DNA of 64,000 bases from Drechmeria coniospora (lineage: Eukaryota; Ascomycota; Sordariomycetes; Hypocreales; Ophiocordycipitaceae). Every line of letters begins with the position of its first letter. The stretch's first letter is position 1. The notes beneath the pieces are model-generated. The model did not search any database and was not told where the DNA came from. It worked only from the letters and a program-made list of their open reading frames with translations. The stretch is taken from NCBI RefSeq assembly GCF_001625195.1, contig NC_054390.1, positions 4,426,027 through 4,490,026 of the forward strand. Reading direction: 5' to 3'. This document shows positions 52,206-64,000 of the stretch, one piece after another. The position numbers were made by a program, and so were the translations under genes.

Positions 52206-55200
52206 GAGCGAGCAGAATGGGAGGTGGAAGGATGAGAAAGGCCCAGGCAGTGGTGAGGAGACAAGGTCTTGGCGAAGTTTGAGGTAGTCGGGGAAGAAGC
52301 CGAGCAGCGCTTTTCGCCTCGATGAGCGACGCGGACGAGGAGGGGGCCAAGCAAAGGACCAGGCAGGCCTAGGGCTCTTGATCGGACGAGCAAGCGGAAA
52401 GAGCAGGCGAGCTCGAGGAGGGACGAAGAGAGAAAACGGCTCTTGGCTCGCTGCCAGCTTCCATTGGCCCTCTCTCACGGCGGATTCACGAGGAATTGAA
52501 AGTTGCTGAGCGGAGGGGCCTGGCTCGGGGGGCAGCGTCGTCGGGGTCAGGTCGAGGCTAAGGGTTCTGGGCAGGGCTCCAATAGGCGAGGCTGCGGCTT
52601 GGCTGCGGAGGGGAAAATGGGACCCAAGTTGGCATGGGCGAAGATGGCATGGGCGAAGACGAGCCACAAGAGCCGACGGGCTGTACGGAGTGCTGGACGG
52701 AATCCCAGACGTTTGCTGCTGGTGGGGGGAGGGGGGGGGCAATGGGCCTACGATTGGCCGGTAGCCGAAGCGGGCGTGGCACAGGCGAGCAAGTTCACGC
52801 AGGTGCCGAATGGGTATCCATTCAAATCTACTGTACGGTACGGAGTCGGTATAAATACTCCGTACTCCGTACACTTTTGTGCACTAAAATTCTGTGGTAC
52901 TACAACATGTAAGTACACCTACAGTGCAGACCAGTGACGAGCAAGTACAGTGCAGTGCAGCGAGTGTACCACTACTTGTGCGTACTGGGTACTTAGCAGA
53001 GGACGGGATAGTCAATAAGTACTCCGTTCTTGCATGTATAATTACTGCATGGACTTACAGTAAGTATGATGTAGCCGTAGCATGCAAATGCAACTGTCCT
53101 GCTGCACGCGCCATGCTACTTGGTACTACTTGGGTACTCTGTATGTACTACATGCATGTACATGCACTCCGTACTCCGTACTCCATACGGTATTAATTAT
53201 TCACTCCATTCAGCTGTAGTTGTATATTATCCAGAAGCCTCCGGAAGTTCAAGACCGACCTTGGCACGACGCACCAATCGCCATGGCCTCTTCCGTTGCG
53301 AAACATGCCGAGTCTGTGTTAATTCAGGCGGAAGACAGTGCAAGCAGTCAGGTTAGCGGGATGCTGTTCTTACCTGCCGGCATGTCAGAACGCGCATCCG
53401 CAGCCTTGTCGACGGGCATTCGCCCTCTGCTTCGTTTCGTAAGTACTCATCATGACGATCAGAGAATTTCACATTGATATCGCACGCGTAGGAGAACCGC
53501 ATGCTATTGTATCGAGGTCGCGGCGGTGGCAGGCAGGTATCTGGTCGGTTCGATCGTCGTTTTCTTCACGAGACATGGAGTCAAAAGACAGACCCCATCA
53601 GGCGACCATGGCCACGAGCCTCGAGCTGAACAGGCTCACGCCTCCCGGCACATCATCTACCTCATACCTTGTTGGGAGTGCCCCTCATCTGATGGCGATG
53701 CCGCTGCGCTCGACTGGTGCCACGCCATACAGGCAGAAAGGGTATCCGTCACAGCTGCAGGGACCAGGGTGTGGCTGGCGAATTGGCTCAGTCTTGTCCG
53801 CCTTGGGCCATTGTGCGACGGTAGAGACGGCCTCGGGCCTGCACGCGCACGCATCGGAACGGCCAACTGAGCCAACTGAGCATTGAGGGGTTATCCCGTC
53901 GTGCGAAATCGTATTCATACGCACACCACTTGGCCGCATCCCGAACAACTCGAGGCTTGATACCGGATCTCCCATGCGGTGCTATTCAGCCGGCACTGCC
54001 TGCCTCGCTGCCAGTTTGACGCTCTACTCGCCGGCGCCGCCGCTTCGGAGACGGAGGCCGAGGCCGAGGCTTAATTCGGACTCGAGGTCCCCTAGGTGAG
54101 TGTGAGTGGTGAGACTTTGTGCGGGCAGTGAGACAAATGCAAACCAGAGCGGTGCGGCGGGCTGAAAGGGACGGTGACGGAGAGCACTCGCGGATGGGAG
54201 GTGACGTTGCAGCGCGTTGCCATTTGCTCCCAAGTAGCGCACATCACATAATAATACTTGACTACACCTACTTGCGTGTACGTTGTATGTTCCATTTCCA
54301 GCCTTGCGCCCGCTTGCCCTAGTCGCTCGACTCGGCTCTGCAGCCCCGACGAAGGACACGCAGTGCAGATGTCCAAAGGCTATTCAGCACGGGCGAAAAA
54401 GGGTGCGAAAACACCTACACCTCTCTACAGAATAAGCGCATGAACTGAAGGGCTGGTTGCAGCAGCTTCTGCGTGCCCTTCTACTTCTCGTGCTTGCTCC
54501 AGTTGTCGAACCCATCGATCGTTCCGCGATTGTTGTACGCACGTTGAGAGCGCATATGAAATGGACTATGTGAGCGTGATTGGGCTGATAGGAGGATAAG
54601 CAGGTACCAACTAGTAGGTAAAACACAGTACATGAATTTGCGTGTAAGCGAGGACGTTCTCCAGTAACACAGCCACCGACACTAAGCCCCGCCGCTAGCC
54701 TGCCAGGCGTTGGAAGGTGTACTTGCATTTACATGACATGTGCATGCGCACAAGCACCATACCTAAGTACGGTAATATATTAAGTAATTGCCTACTGGGT
54801 ACTCTGTACGGATTACACTACTGTATTACAGTACTCTGTATTACTCCGTAAGTACTCCGTACTGGTAGAAGGAAGCGGTTTGTAGCATTACATGTACTAC
54901 GTACTCCGTACTGCGCAACTACCTGTAGGTACCTACCTAGTAGTAATATATAAGTACTACTAGGTACTTACCACTACACATTGTACACCACCTACATGTA
55001 CCTACTATTAGCGTCTGGCAGCGAATGATTTTACGACTTGTTCAGCAAGTGTTTAATAACGAGAAGTACATTCCTATACTCTTCGTTGTTGGCGTCCTCG
55101 AAATTCGTGGCCAGTTCAAATACACTTGCGCCGTTCTTGCGATTAATGCATCGACATTGGCTCCTTTCCATTGTGCCTGCATCACAAACTGCCCCTGGCT

Positions 55201-57706
55201 CCAATGTCGAGTTTCATCGTGTCGATTTAAATTCCTCATCATCTCCCGCGTTACGGACCACAGCCCGGGCCTGTCTTTGTCCAGTTCGCTGCATGATGGT
55301 TCGGATGAAATGGAAGCGCTTCCCTCCATCCAATAGTCGCGTTCCCCATTTGTCGGCGATTTGATGTCAACATTCGTATTATATTTCCTGCTGCGTCGAG
55401 ATGATTGTCTTCCTACTGTGTGAGAAAGTTGAAGAAGCCATAGGGTCAATGTGGTAATTATCTGGCAAAAATGCAGCATCATAGATTGCAAATGTCTCGA
55501 TAGTTGGCACCCATAAAAAATGCGACATGCTCTTACCGCACTCGAAGAATGTGCAAATCTTATAAATTCATTACTACAAATGGTCGGTACGCATTAGGAA
55601 TGCGCATGCAGAATCACACTTACCAAGCAGGTATTTTCACGGGGCAGTTGTTTGTCTCTTGCGAGAATTGCGAGCACCCGCCACCATCTCATAGCGAAAG
55701 TGCCAGGCAGTTACTACAGGTATCCCGTACAACATCAGTGCTAGGCATTCAAATTGGTACTATATCACAACAAACGGATGGCGTACCCGCTTGGCGGAGT
55801 TCACACACACGGGGACTATCATCAGACTGGTTGGATACTGTCTCTTTTTGGTGCTGATACCTTTTGAAGGCTCTGTTTCGCTCGACAGTCCTGGAGGAAA
55901 TCATCCCCAATATATTCGAGAGTCATCACCGGCTTGTACTTCTTACCTATTATCGCAATTTTGATTCGCTACAAAGCACTCGTGTACTCCGCACTCAGTA
56001 CCAGCACTCGCATTGACGAACACATTTGCCAGTCGAGCATCAATGCAAGATGCAACTCTCTTAACGCTTAGGGAAAAGCATCGGCATTGTTGCGAGGCAG
56101 AACCAGGCAAGCTCGCCATCACGCCAGAGCCAGTCGAATGCCAAGAAATTAAGCTTTCCCCAGCCCACGGTTGAGAGACGCTACGAGCGCCTCGTTAAAT
56201 AGCCGTCGTTCGCCAAACAGGGCAGTGCACGAATGGTGGGCACTAACGATCACCAGCTGCCCAACGCCACCAGCTGCGTCTGGGTGTTGTGCTTGGTTTG
56301 CGCTGCGCCGATTGCTGCTGGACAAGCGAACAAACCAACAGGATCTGCCGACCTTCCTGGCACCATACCGAGGTTTCCCGTTCCATAGATTGTGGCAAGA
56401 ATGCGCTGAAGCACTAAGCATCTTCTGCTCCGTACATGTACAAGCATGTATGATGTAGGGAGTGGTTGCGCTTTTTTTTTCTTGCACACTCTTGTACTTA
56501 CTTATACGTACTTGTGCAGAGCTAACCAAGAGCACATGCTCTGCCAGTGTGAGGGCGGAGATCAGTCGCAGCCTGATCTGCTGCCAAGCCTGGGGTATGC
56601 TGCACAGCCCAGCTCCCCCATAGAAACGAAACGAGGCCAGCAGGCAGGCTCGACAGCAAGATTCGCCTCGTTCGCAAACCGGTTTTCGGTCGCTTCCCCT
56701 CGTCCCCTCAGCCTCGTAGTGCATCTTCTCCCGACCTGCATCGTCAAGCGCTTGAAAAATGGGCGCGTCGTCATTTAGAGTTGACGCCAACTGCCGCTTC
56801 CTTCTGTGTGATCGTTCCGTCCGGTCCCCTGACGAGCAGGGAGGCCGCCCTAAATCGCGGGCACCTCCGCCTGGGAGTGGTTTGTACCACTAGTGCCTTT
56901 GTACTAGTATCCTTCTTTGGCGGGCCGCAGTCGCGCTACATCGAATTAGCACCTGAAGCCCCGCCATAGCTTTGCCTCAGCGACGTACCGGTACCTGAAA
57001 GTACTGTACAGTACAAGAACTTGCAGCGGGTTAACAATAGGTGCCCCAGCCTCTCACGAAAAAACCAGCTGACCCCACCTCACGTCGCACCCGCTTTCTG
57101 AGATCGTGCTTCTTCATCTCCGTACTCCGGGGGAGGTACAAAGTAATGTCTCATACGGATTTCAACCTTATTATATCCAGCACCTACCATAGTAATGTAG
57201 TCAGCTGTTCCTACGCTGTGGTGGCATTGGTAGCCTTGTTCCGTTGCTGCGTAGTACTCATCGAAACGTTTGTGGAGTTCAGCTAATAATTATTACCAGC
57301 CCCTACTATTACTAGGTACTAGGTATTACTGTACGCCGTACTTCGGTACCTAGTGCTTCTCCGTATGGCGTCGGTGCATGTAAGTACTTACTTGTACAGT
57401 ACTTGCACTTGTAGAACGAGGAATGTACCCAGGTACAACAACCAGTAAGTACGAGGTTCCAGTGGGGGTTGCGTCACGGGCAGCTGCTGGCTGAGGCGAA
57501 GTCATCATCGACCAACGAGTCAGCCTCCTCCTCAGCGCTAGAATCCCAATCCCAACCTCGCCCAACGCTTGACCATTTCCTCTTTCCTTCGAGATCCCGA
57601 GGCGGCGGACGAACTTGCTCCCGCGCACATGCTCAAGCGCCATCGCCCCTTGCTTGATAGATAGCTTATTCACCCCGGCCTTCGAACAGTGATTCCATCC
57701 TCAACC
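52206..57706. other. Long intergenic stretch, GTAC-rich, with possible gene relics
   Basis: About 5.5 kb without a supported gene. 52.2-52.8 kb is GC-rich 5' flank of the caspase-like gene. From 52.85 kb on, GTAC and TACGGAGTA words recur, densest at 54.7-55.0 and 57.3-57.45 kb. Two weak candidates were not accepted: a frame from 53,283 (MASSVAKHAESVLIQ) with a GTAAGT at 53438, and frames on both strands at 55.0-55.9 kb. Confidence 0.55.
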
Positions 57707-59702
57707 ATGGACTACAACGGAGTCCGACGCAAGGACACCACCAAGGGTCCGCCTTTGCGCATCCTCTCGCTTGGTAAGAATGCCCTATCCCCCGTCCATC
57801 GTCCCCCATTTTTGCCGGCCTTTGGCCGCCTTCCCGTTCGTCACTGACCAGCCGCAGATGGAGGAGGCGTCCGTGGCTACTCGATGCTCATCATCATTCA
57901 GGAGATTATGCATCGAACCTTTGTCGAGACCGAAGGCCGTGCCCCCCGTCGTCATGAGATTCCCAAACCGTGCGATCACTTCGACCTGATCGTCGGCACC
58001 GGCACCGGCGGCCTCATCGCCCTCATGCTCGGTCGTTTGCGCCTCGACTTGGAGACGTGCAAGGAGCTTTACGTCCGCCTGACGCGCATGGTTTTTGAGA
58101 CGGACAAGACCATTGCCGGCATACCATACCGCTCCACCCTCTTCAAGGCGAGCCGTCTGGAGGAGGCCATCAAGCAGTGCGTCGGAGAACACACCGTCTT
58201 TGAGAAAGAAGGCAACGACGGCGATGACGACGACGAATTCGAAGCCGTGAATCCTCTCAACCCCGCCCAGCACTCGAGCGCATACCCGACACGGCACGCG
58301 AGCAACGCGAGCACCATCAGCTTCAGCGCCAGAAGCCCTGCGGCCCAAATGGCAGCCAGACCTGCCTTCAACCCGAGAAGGGGAAACCCGAACGCGCGGC
58401 TGTACGATGAGCGGGAGACCAGGACCAAGACGTGAGTGCATCGTCCCACCCTGTTGGCCGACAGAGCTAGGCCGACACGAAGCTGACCCGCGACCGCGCA
58501 GTGCCGTGACGGGAGTCTACAGGGGATCCCCTCGAGGCGCTCCGCCTGCGATGCTGCGATCGTACGATTCCCGTCGTGAGCCGCCGCCCGAGTTCGACTG
58601 CAAGATATGGCAGGCCGGGCGAGCGACGTGCGCCATCGGACTCGCCTTCAAGCCCATCCAAATCGGCCAGTCCTGGTTCCACGACGACGGCGTCGGCACC
58701 TTCAACCCCGCCCCGGAGGCTCTGGACGAAGCGGTCGTCAACGAGTGGCCGGGTCGAGACGTCGGCGTCTTCGTGAGCGTCGGGACCGGTCGTCGACCCA
58801 AATCGAGCGACGCCAACCAGCAGATGTGGTACGAAGGCTTTCTCGGGGACTACGCCGAAGCCCGAAGGAGATTGATCGCCAAGATTGAGCGGTGCGAGGA
58901 GATTCACGGCATGATGCTACGCGAGCGCCTGTCCAAGCGGGGAGTCAACCCGGAAAGCTACTATCGGCTCAACGTCGAGATCGGAGTTGGCGAGTTTGGA
59001 ATGAACGAGTGGCACAGGCTCGCAGACATCAGCACCGGCACCCGGCGGTACATGGCCCGCGAATTGGAGCAACAGATGATTCATGGCATCTCCACCAAAC
59101 TCGCCAAGATCCTGAAGGCCAAGCTTCGCTGGGAGCGGGCGGAGCGGGGGATTCCGGATCTCGTCAAGACGACGTTGACAAACAACCTAGAGATGCCCCT
59201 CGCCGTCGAGCTGCCGGGCGACATGCCGACCTCGTTCGCGCCCCGCAGCCCTCTGAGCCGGTCGTCGTTCGAATCCGGCTCGGAGAGTTTACAGGTGGGA
59301 AAGACGCAGCCAGTGTCACCTCGAAGCTCTCACGATCGGATCGGCCCCGACATGGACCGGCCGCTGCCACCGCGTCCGATTAGCGAAACCTCGGCGGCGT
59401 ACGTGGAGGAACCGGACCGACTGCACTTTCCGTCCCCGACGCCGTTGCAGTACCGACACGCATCGGGCGCCGACAAGATCGCCATCATGAGCGCCGACGA
59501 GCATCCCCGGCCGCCGCCTCGGCAGCAGCCGCTGCCTCCTCCTGTGCCTCCCAAGACGCCGCTCCCCGACAGCGAGCGTCACTTTCAGCAGCATGTGGGC
59601 GGCAGGGGGCACAGGATGCCCACGCCGCCGTATCCCTTGGACGACGAGCCGCCGCCGCCACCGGTGAACATGGCACGAAAGCCGGACTACCGGGGCAGGT
59701 GA
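57707..59702 (+). CDS. Patatin-like protein lacking the nucleophile serine
   Basis: Exons 57707-57773, 57858-58431 and 58502-59702 encode 613 residues; the introns are 84 and 70 bp with CTGAC branches and GCAG acceptors. The oxyanion-hole motif SLDGGGVRG (21-29) is perfect. The nucleophile elbow reads GTGTGG (69-74) where patatins have GxSxG, so the catalytic Ser position holds Gly71 (GGC, one transition from AGC). A DG motif (HDDGVGTFNPA) could supply the Asp. The C-terminal 150 residues are Pro-rich with PLPPRP and PPPVPP motifs suited to SH3 binding. It is probably a non-catalytic or altered acylhydrolase used for lipid binding or signalling. I believe related fungal proteins share GTGTG, which a search should confirm. 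Confidence 0.82.
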
Positions 59703-62700
59703 TGACGGTGGTCGTTTCGTGAAATCCATCTTGGCCTAGTTATCGTCGTTTCTTCTTCGGATTTTCATTGGGACCTTGCGGGCGTTAGAGGTGTTGTCGG
59801 AACGGCAGCGTGACCGGACGGACTGGTGGCGGTTTGCCCATGATGCATTTCGATCCGGCTATTTGATGCCACATGCGTTGTTGCGACCTACGACTTTCAT
59901 CCAATGCACATGGACGAAAAATATGGACGATTTACGAGAGAGAGAGATGTATACCCAAAGTGGTCGTGGCTACGTACACGCCGGTGCGATGGACTGAGTT
60001 CAGGTTACAAATGTCGAGGCTCTGATCGATACTCGCTATCGACATAGGAAACCAACGATAGTGATCAAAGATATATCATCGTGCCAGTGACCATGCATCA
60101 TACGCATGTTAAATTGTCTCCATCGTCCCATTCCTGACGAGTGCTTCATTCTGTACGATTCCAATGGGACATGGTCGAGATGTTGTCCGAGCCAACATCG
60201 CGATAATATTGTAGGGGGATCCGTGATACGTCAAGCATTTTGCCAATCATCTCGGGCCATTGGCTCCATCGACACACGCGACAGAGTAGATAGAGACCGG
60301 TGCTATTTGATCGATCAGCGTGCGGCGCAATGACATCTTCATGTTGTGCCATCGTGATTCTTGAATTTTTTTCGATTCCGTCATAGGCTGTTCATTCGCC
60401 ATGGACGACCCTGGTGCGGAGGCTGCAACATATCTCGTTGCAAATATCGGCAGGGATCAAGGTTTGATAAACAGATGCGGTATCGTACAGATGTATCTAT
60501 CAGTCGACAATCAGTCGATGCTCCTGTCGCCTAAGATCCCCTGTCGGCGCATTTCCATGAAGGAATCGATGGCCCAGCCAAGGCGGCATGGTTTAGGGTC
60601 TCAGCATCCTCGACTTTCTCGGCTTTCTCGGCACCTGCATGGCGGACCTACCTTGCCTCTAGCCGGACGCAAGCGATGGACAAGGGGAAGGAGAGCACCT
60701 GCTATCCGTCAACCCAGAATCACTGGGTAGCGCACAGCAGCATGACGACGTAGTAGGGAGGCAGAGCATCAGCCGCTCGGGTTCGGCCCGCATCGTATCT
60801 TCTACCGCCGTGTCGTGCGTGGCACATCTCGATCTTGCACCTTGAAAGTGGAGAGGAAATAGGTATCCTTGTGCATTCTATGGCAGTGCCATGGCAGCCT
60901 TCATTGCGGCTCTGATCGCAACCCAACTCCGTAGGGGTCCCTGGCACATGCAACGAAATCGATGCAAACGTATTCAACGCTTTCAATGGCCTATTGGGCG
61001 TGTTCCTTGCTCGACTCCATTACGAGAGTGTTAAGGTCGAACAATGCAGCGATACGACTTGGCGAGTGTGTCGTCTGAAAGGAGGAGAAGGGGGGATGTA
61101 GTGGTAACTGGGGAAGACGAGGGCAATCACAGGCCACCCCCAACTTATCAAGTACAGTACAGTACAGTCAGCGCCAGTGCTTATACGAGCGAGTGCTTAT
61201 TAAGAGCATCGCATGGTTCTAGTGGCCCCAGCGTTGCGACAGGAACTCTAGGCTGGCACCTTCCTCGTGCAGCAGTCAATCAAAGCAAGTAGGAGCGGCC
61301 GTGAGAAAATGAGGCAAAAACTGCAATTGTTCCCCTCCTCGACCTCGCCAGTCTGCATCATGCAACCATCAAATGCCGTCGGAAATCACACAAAGTCACC
61401 TTGACACCACACACGAGCACGAGCACGAGCGTGCTCTCGTTTCCCTCGCAGCAACCAAATCGGCTACCAGCCTCCCCCACTGGCCAGCACATGCATCCCA
61501 TGCCCCCACTGCTGCAGACGAGGCGCCAACCATGCGAGATGGGATGGGCCAGGATTGCAGGGTTCGTGGCCGGTAGAGAATCACGTCGTGGCCTGTTCGG
61601 TCGGTTCGAGTCTGTGCGGTTCCGTGAGAGTACGGACAAGTTACGATTGGCTGGCCAGTCGCCTGCGTCGTGGCTTGGGAAGTCGGCCGACCAAGTTGCG
61701 TCAACCAACGGGCCAGGGTGATGTTCGTCACACCTGTCCATGGATGGGCGAGCAGAGGGCGCAGGGCAGCCTGGGGTTTGCTTGCCTGATTCACTGGGAC
61801 CTGTCGTCGGTGTCGCCGTCTCTCTCGAGTCAAGTCGAGCGTCGAAACTCATCACCGAGCAAGGGCGTGAGAAGGGCAAGCCAACGCAACCTAGGCTCGC
61901 CTGCTCGTGTCCAAGTGGTTAGTGGCCAGGGCCGGGCGTCTCAGTCCCGCTTTCACGGAGCTCGGAACGGTTGGGAGCTGCACGCTGGGACATGGCATGG
62001 CAGCCGGGATGGGGCAGCTAGCACTTGGGAAGCTTGTAATAGCTTGGTCGACAAACCCGGTCCATCTCCATGCGATCCCTCTCCCCTCTCGCGGACCTTC
62101 CCGTCACCTGCGAGATGGCATGCAACCTTGTTCGGCCGCCGGTGGCCCTGATATCGCTAGCTCACACCCGTTCTTGGGCATGGCAATTCGGAGGAACGGG
62201 CCAGCCAGCCAGCAGTGTTGAATGCCTGGTCAGAGACAAAAAACCACAGGGTGGCTTTTTTTGGTTGATCGAGGTCGCACCGAGATCCGGATCCGCCACC
62301 ACGTCATCCATGCCTCGACTCCTCTGGCTCTCGCGAGATTGCGGCATCCTCCCCTCCTCCACCACATGAGGTAGCGACCCCTCCCAGAGCCGCATTTCTC
62401 TTCCCTATTTACCAGCAGAGAGGCGGTCATCGCATACCCTTCCCTCTCCTTTCGACGTCCGCCCGCGCTCCCTCGCCTCTCGACCAAAGCAGACTGCCGT
62501 CACTAGTCGTCCACCACAAGAGAGCAGCAGCTATAATAGGCTTACATATATCCATTCCACTCAGGCGGGCACCGCAGCATTCTGCCGCTGGCACTTGTTG
62601 CTGAGCATGAGCCTAGCCCGGCCCAGACTGGTCGGCAGTTGTCTATCCAATCCATCTCCACTCCGCCGACATTGTTGGCAAGCGAAATCCAGCTCCCGCT

Positions 62701-62844
62701 CACCCGTTCACTGCCGATCAGCTCGAACCCTGCCAGCTTTTTCCCTCTTTCTGCTTTGCTCCGAGTCGCTAGCCAAAGAGCCAAGCTCGGACTCGCCGAG
62801 CTGAACGCAGCTCATTAGCTAGAGCAGAGCAGTTGCGCTTGGAC
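59703..62844. other. Intergenic region upstream of the second regulator
   Basis: About 3.1 kb without a supported gene. The last 600 bp are pyrimidine-rich, as in long leaders of fungal regulator genes. A short agtacagtac run lies at 61150-61168. Frames of 60-200 codons at 61.4-62.2 kb overlap on both strands and show no motif. Confidence 0.55.
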
Positions 62845-64000
62845 ATGGCAAAGCCCGACGACTTGCAGACGCGTGGGCCGCTGCCGCCTCCGCCACTGCA
62901 CCCGCACCCGCATCCGCATCCGCACCTGCGTCCACATCCGCACCCCTCGTTCTCGCCTCCATCCGCGATAGCTCCCGCCCTCATTTCGACGCCAGTCCAG
63001 GCTCCCAGGTGCTCTCCACCCGGCCTCGTTTTCAAGACAAGATTCCCATTGGCTTGCAAGGAGTGCCGACGGAGAAAGCAAAAGGTCAGTCTCGGCCGAG
63101 TGCATCACCCGCCCCAGCCGTTCAGCGTCTTTCACTCCCTCCCGGATGCATCCCCTGAGGCAGGCTACTAGGGGCCAGGATGCCGGCCATTCAGCTCGGC
63201 TCATCAGTGTCGATGCTTGCTGGGGGAGATCTGTGCCACGGCTGCAAGGCAGTGCAGAGTAGCGCTGCGGCCGCTCTCTTCTTTCGGGAACGGATCGGCA
63301 GCGCTGCCCTGCGCAAAGCTTCGGCTCGAGCCGCGTTTCGCATGCTTCATCCTGCTTCCCACCGCGCCTTCATCGTCCCGGTCACTAACGGGCCTCGCTA
63401 TCTTGCAGTGCTCCCTGACGCAGCCATGCACAAATTGCGCCCGCAGGTTTCCGCAGCCCGCGTGCGAGTACGGCGCTGACAAGGCCAAAAGGTGCGGACC
63501 CTCCTTCCGCCACCGACCGACCTTCACCCTAACTACCAGCCGGTGTGGCATCCCGGACTCGTCCTCGTCCATGCTGCCATGCGGCATGCTTTGATGGAGA
63601 AAGTCAGGCTGCCCCTGGCCCGGTCGTTTGCCTGCGAGGCCGCCGCGTCAGGTAAAGTCGTGCGGATGAACAGCGACGGTGGCTAACGGGTAGCAATCCG
63701 AAATGTAGACTCATTCATGCGCCGACATCGCTGTCCCGCAGCCGCGTTGCTGAGGCTAGCGGCGGTCTCTACTCCCACTTGGACATGGAGACGGTCCACG
63801 ACGCCCTGCTGCAAGTCGAAGGGCAGGTCGACGGCGCTATGAAATATGCCGGAGCCGCCGCCGATCACTGCTTCGCTTCGACATATCGACCCCACCAACG
63901 AGTCGGTTCCGCCCTCCTCATGAGCGGGCAGACCAATGACCCCGAGCAGCTGATGCGACTCCGTTTTCGGGACAAGACGGGCACCCTCGACGGTCAGGGC
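62845..64000 (+). CDS. Zn2Cys6 transcription factor, 5' part (cut by window end)
   Basis: The exons visible are 62845-63084, 63409-63491 and 63742 to the window edge. The start MAKPDDLQTRGPLPPPP is followed by a His-Pro repeat (HPHPHPHPHLRPHPHP), then LACKECRRRKQK at the end of exon 1. Exon 2 continues CSLTQPCTNCARRFPQPACEY, so the zinc cluster C-x2-C-x6-C-x5-C-x2-C-x8-C is split by an intron exactly before the third Cys. The introns are unusually long (324 bp, CTAAC branch; about 250 bp). Exon 3 is open to the edge (GLYSHLDMETVHDALLQVEG). The third exon's acceptor is the least certain. It is a nuclear regulator with an unknown target. Confidence 0.75.
62891..62945. repeat. 6-bp coding repeat (His-Pro)
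   Basis: cacccg/catccg units in the first exon of the second Zn2Cys6 gene encode alternating His-Pro, a low-complexity segment before the DNA-binding domain. Confidence 0.75.

Noticed and set aside
55042..55491. 149-codon frame on the minus strand with an N-terminal hydrophobic stretch
   Set aside because: I could not match it to any family, and no splice model extends it; it is left as unassigned.
1..64000. CRISPR arrays, operons, ribosome binding sites, rRNA genes, telomere repeats
   Set aside because: The DNA is fungal nuclear; no regularly spaced repeats, rRNA sequence or TTAGGG tracts were seen.

Overview
The window looks like nuclear DNA of a filamentous ascomycete, probably in or near Hypocreales. 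The grounds are GC-rich genes with short introns (44-133 bp, one candidate of 324 bp) that usually carry CTGAC or CTAAC branch sites; fungus-specific families (Zn2Cys6 regulators, HsbA-type wall protein, MARVEL, DUF3433, Mpv17/PMP22, GH31); and AT-richer gene-poor stretches full of GTAC-containing palindromes. The species cannot be named from this sequence.

Layout. 1-4 kb: two diverged copies of a block of about 620 bp. The left copy is split by a degenerate pogo/Fot1-like DNA transposon with inverted ends and a TA target duplication; the right copy runs into a HsbA-like secreted protein gene. 5-8.6 kb: a MARVEL membrane protein and a xylitol dehydrogenase, both on the minus strand. 8.6-14.7 kb: gene-empty, GTAC-rich. 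14.7-22 kb: an array of small secreted cysteine-rich protein genes, three intact and two frameshifted, all on the plus strand, each behind a TATA box and sharing a C-x5-C-x(10,11)-C core. This is the most novel part of the window. 23.7 kb: an intron-containing tRNA-Leu(CAG).

25-28.3 kb: a phytanoyl-CoA-type dioxygenase facing a Zn2Cys6 regulator, with 11 bp between their stop codons. 29.4-43 kb: a housekeeping block with a DUF3433 membrane protein, an Mpv17/PMP22 protein, MCM2, a UBR7-type ubiquitin ligase and a glutamine-rich coiled-coil protein. 45.6-52.2 kb: a secreted GH31 alpha-glucosidase and a caspase-like/C2H2 zinc-finger protein. 57.7-59.7 kb: a patatin-like protein whose nucleophile serine is replaced by glycine. 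62.8 kb to the end: the 5' part of a second Zn2Cys6 regulator.

The housekeeping genes do not form one pathway. The secreted array lies in a repeat-rich compartment, the usual setting for fast-evolving secreted proteins in fungi. Exon structures were inferred by eye from splice signals and reading-frame continuity; all were checked for length divisible by three.
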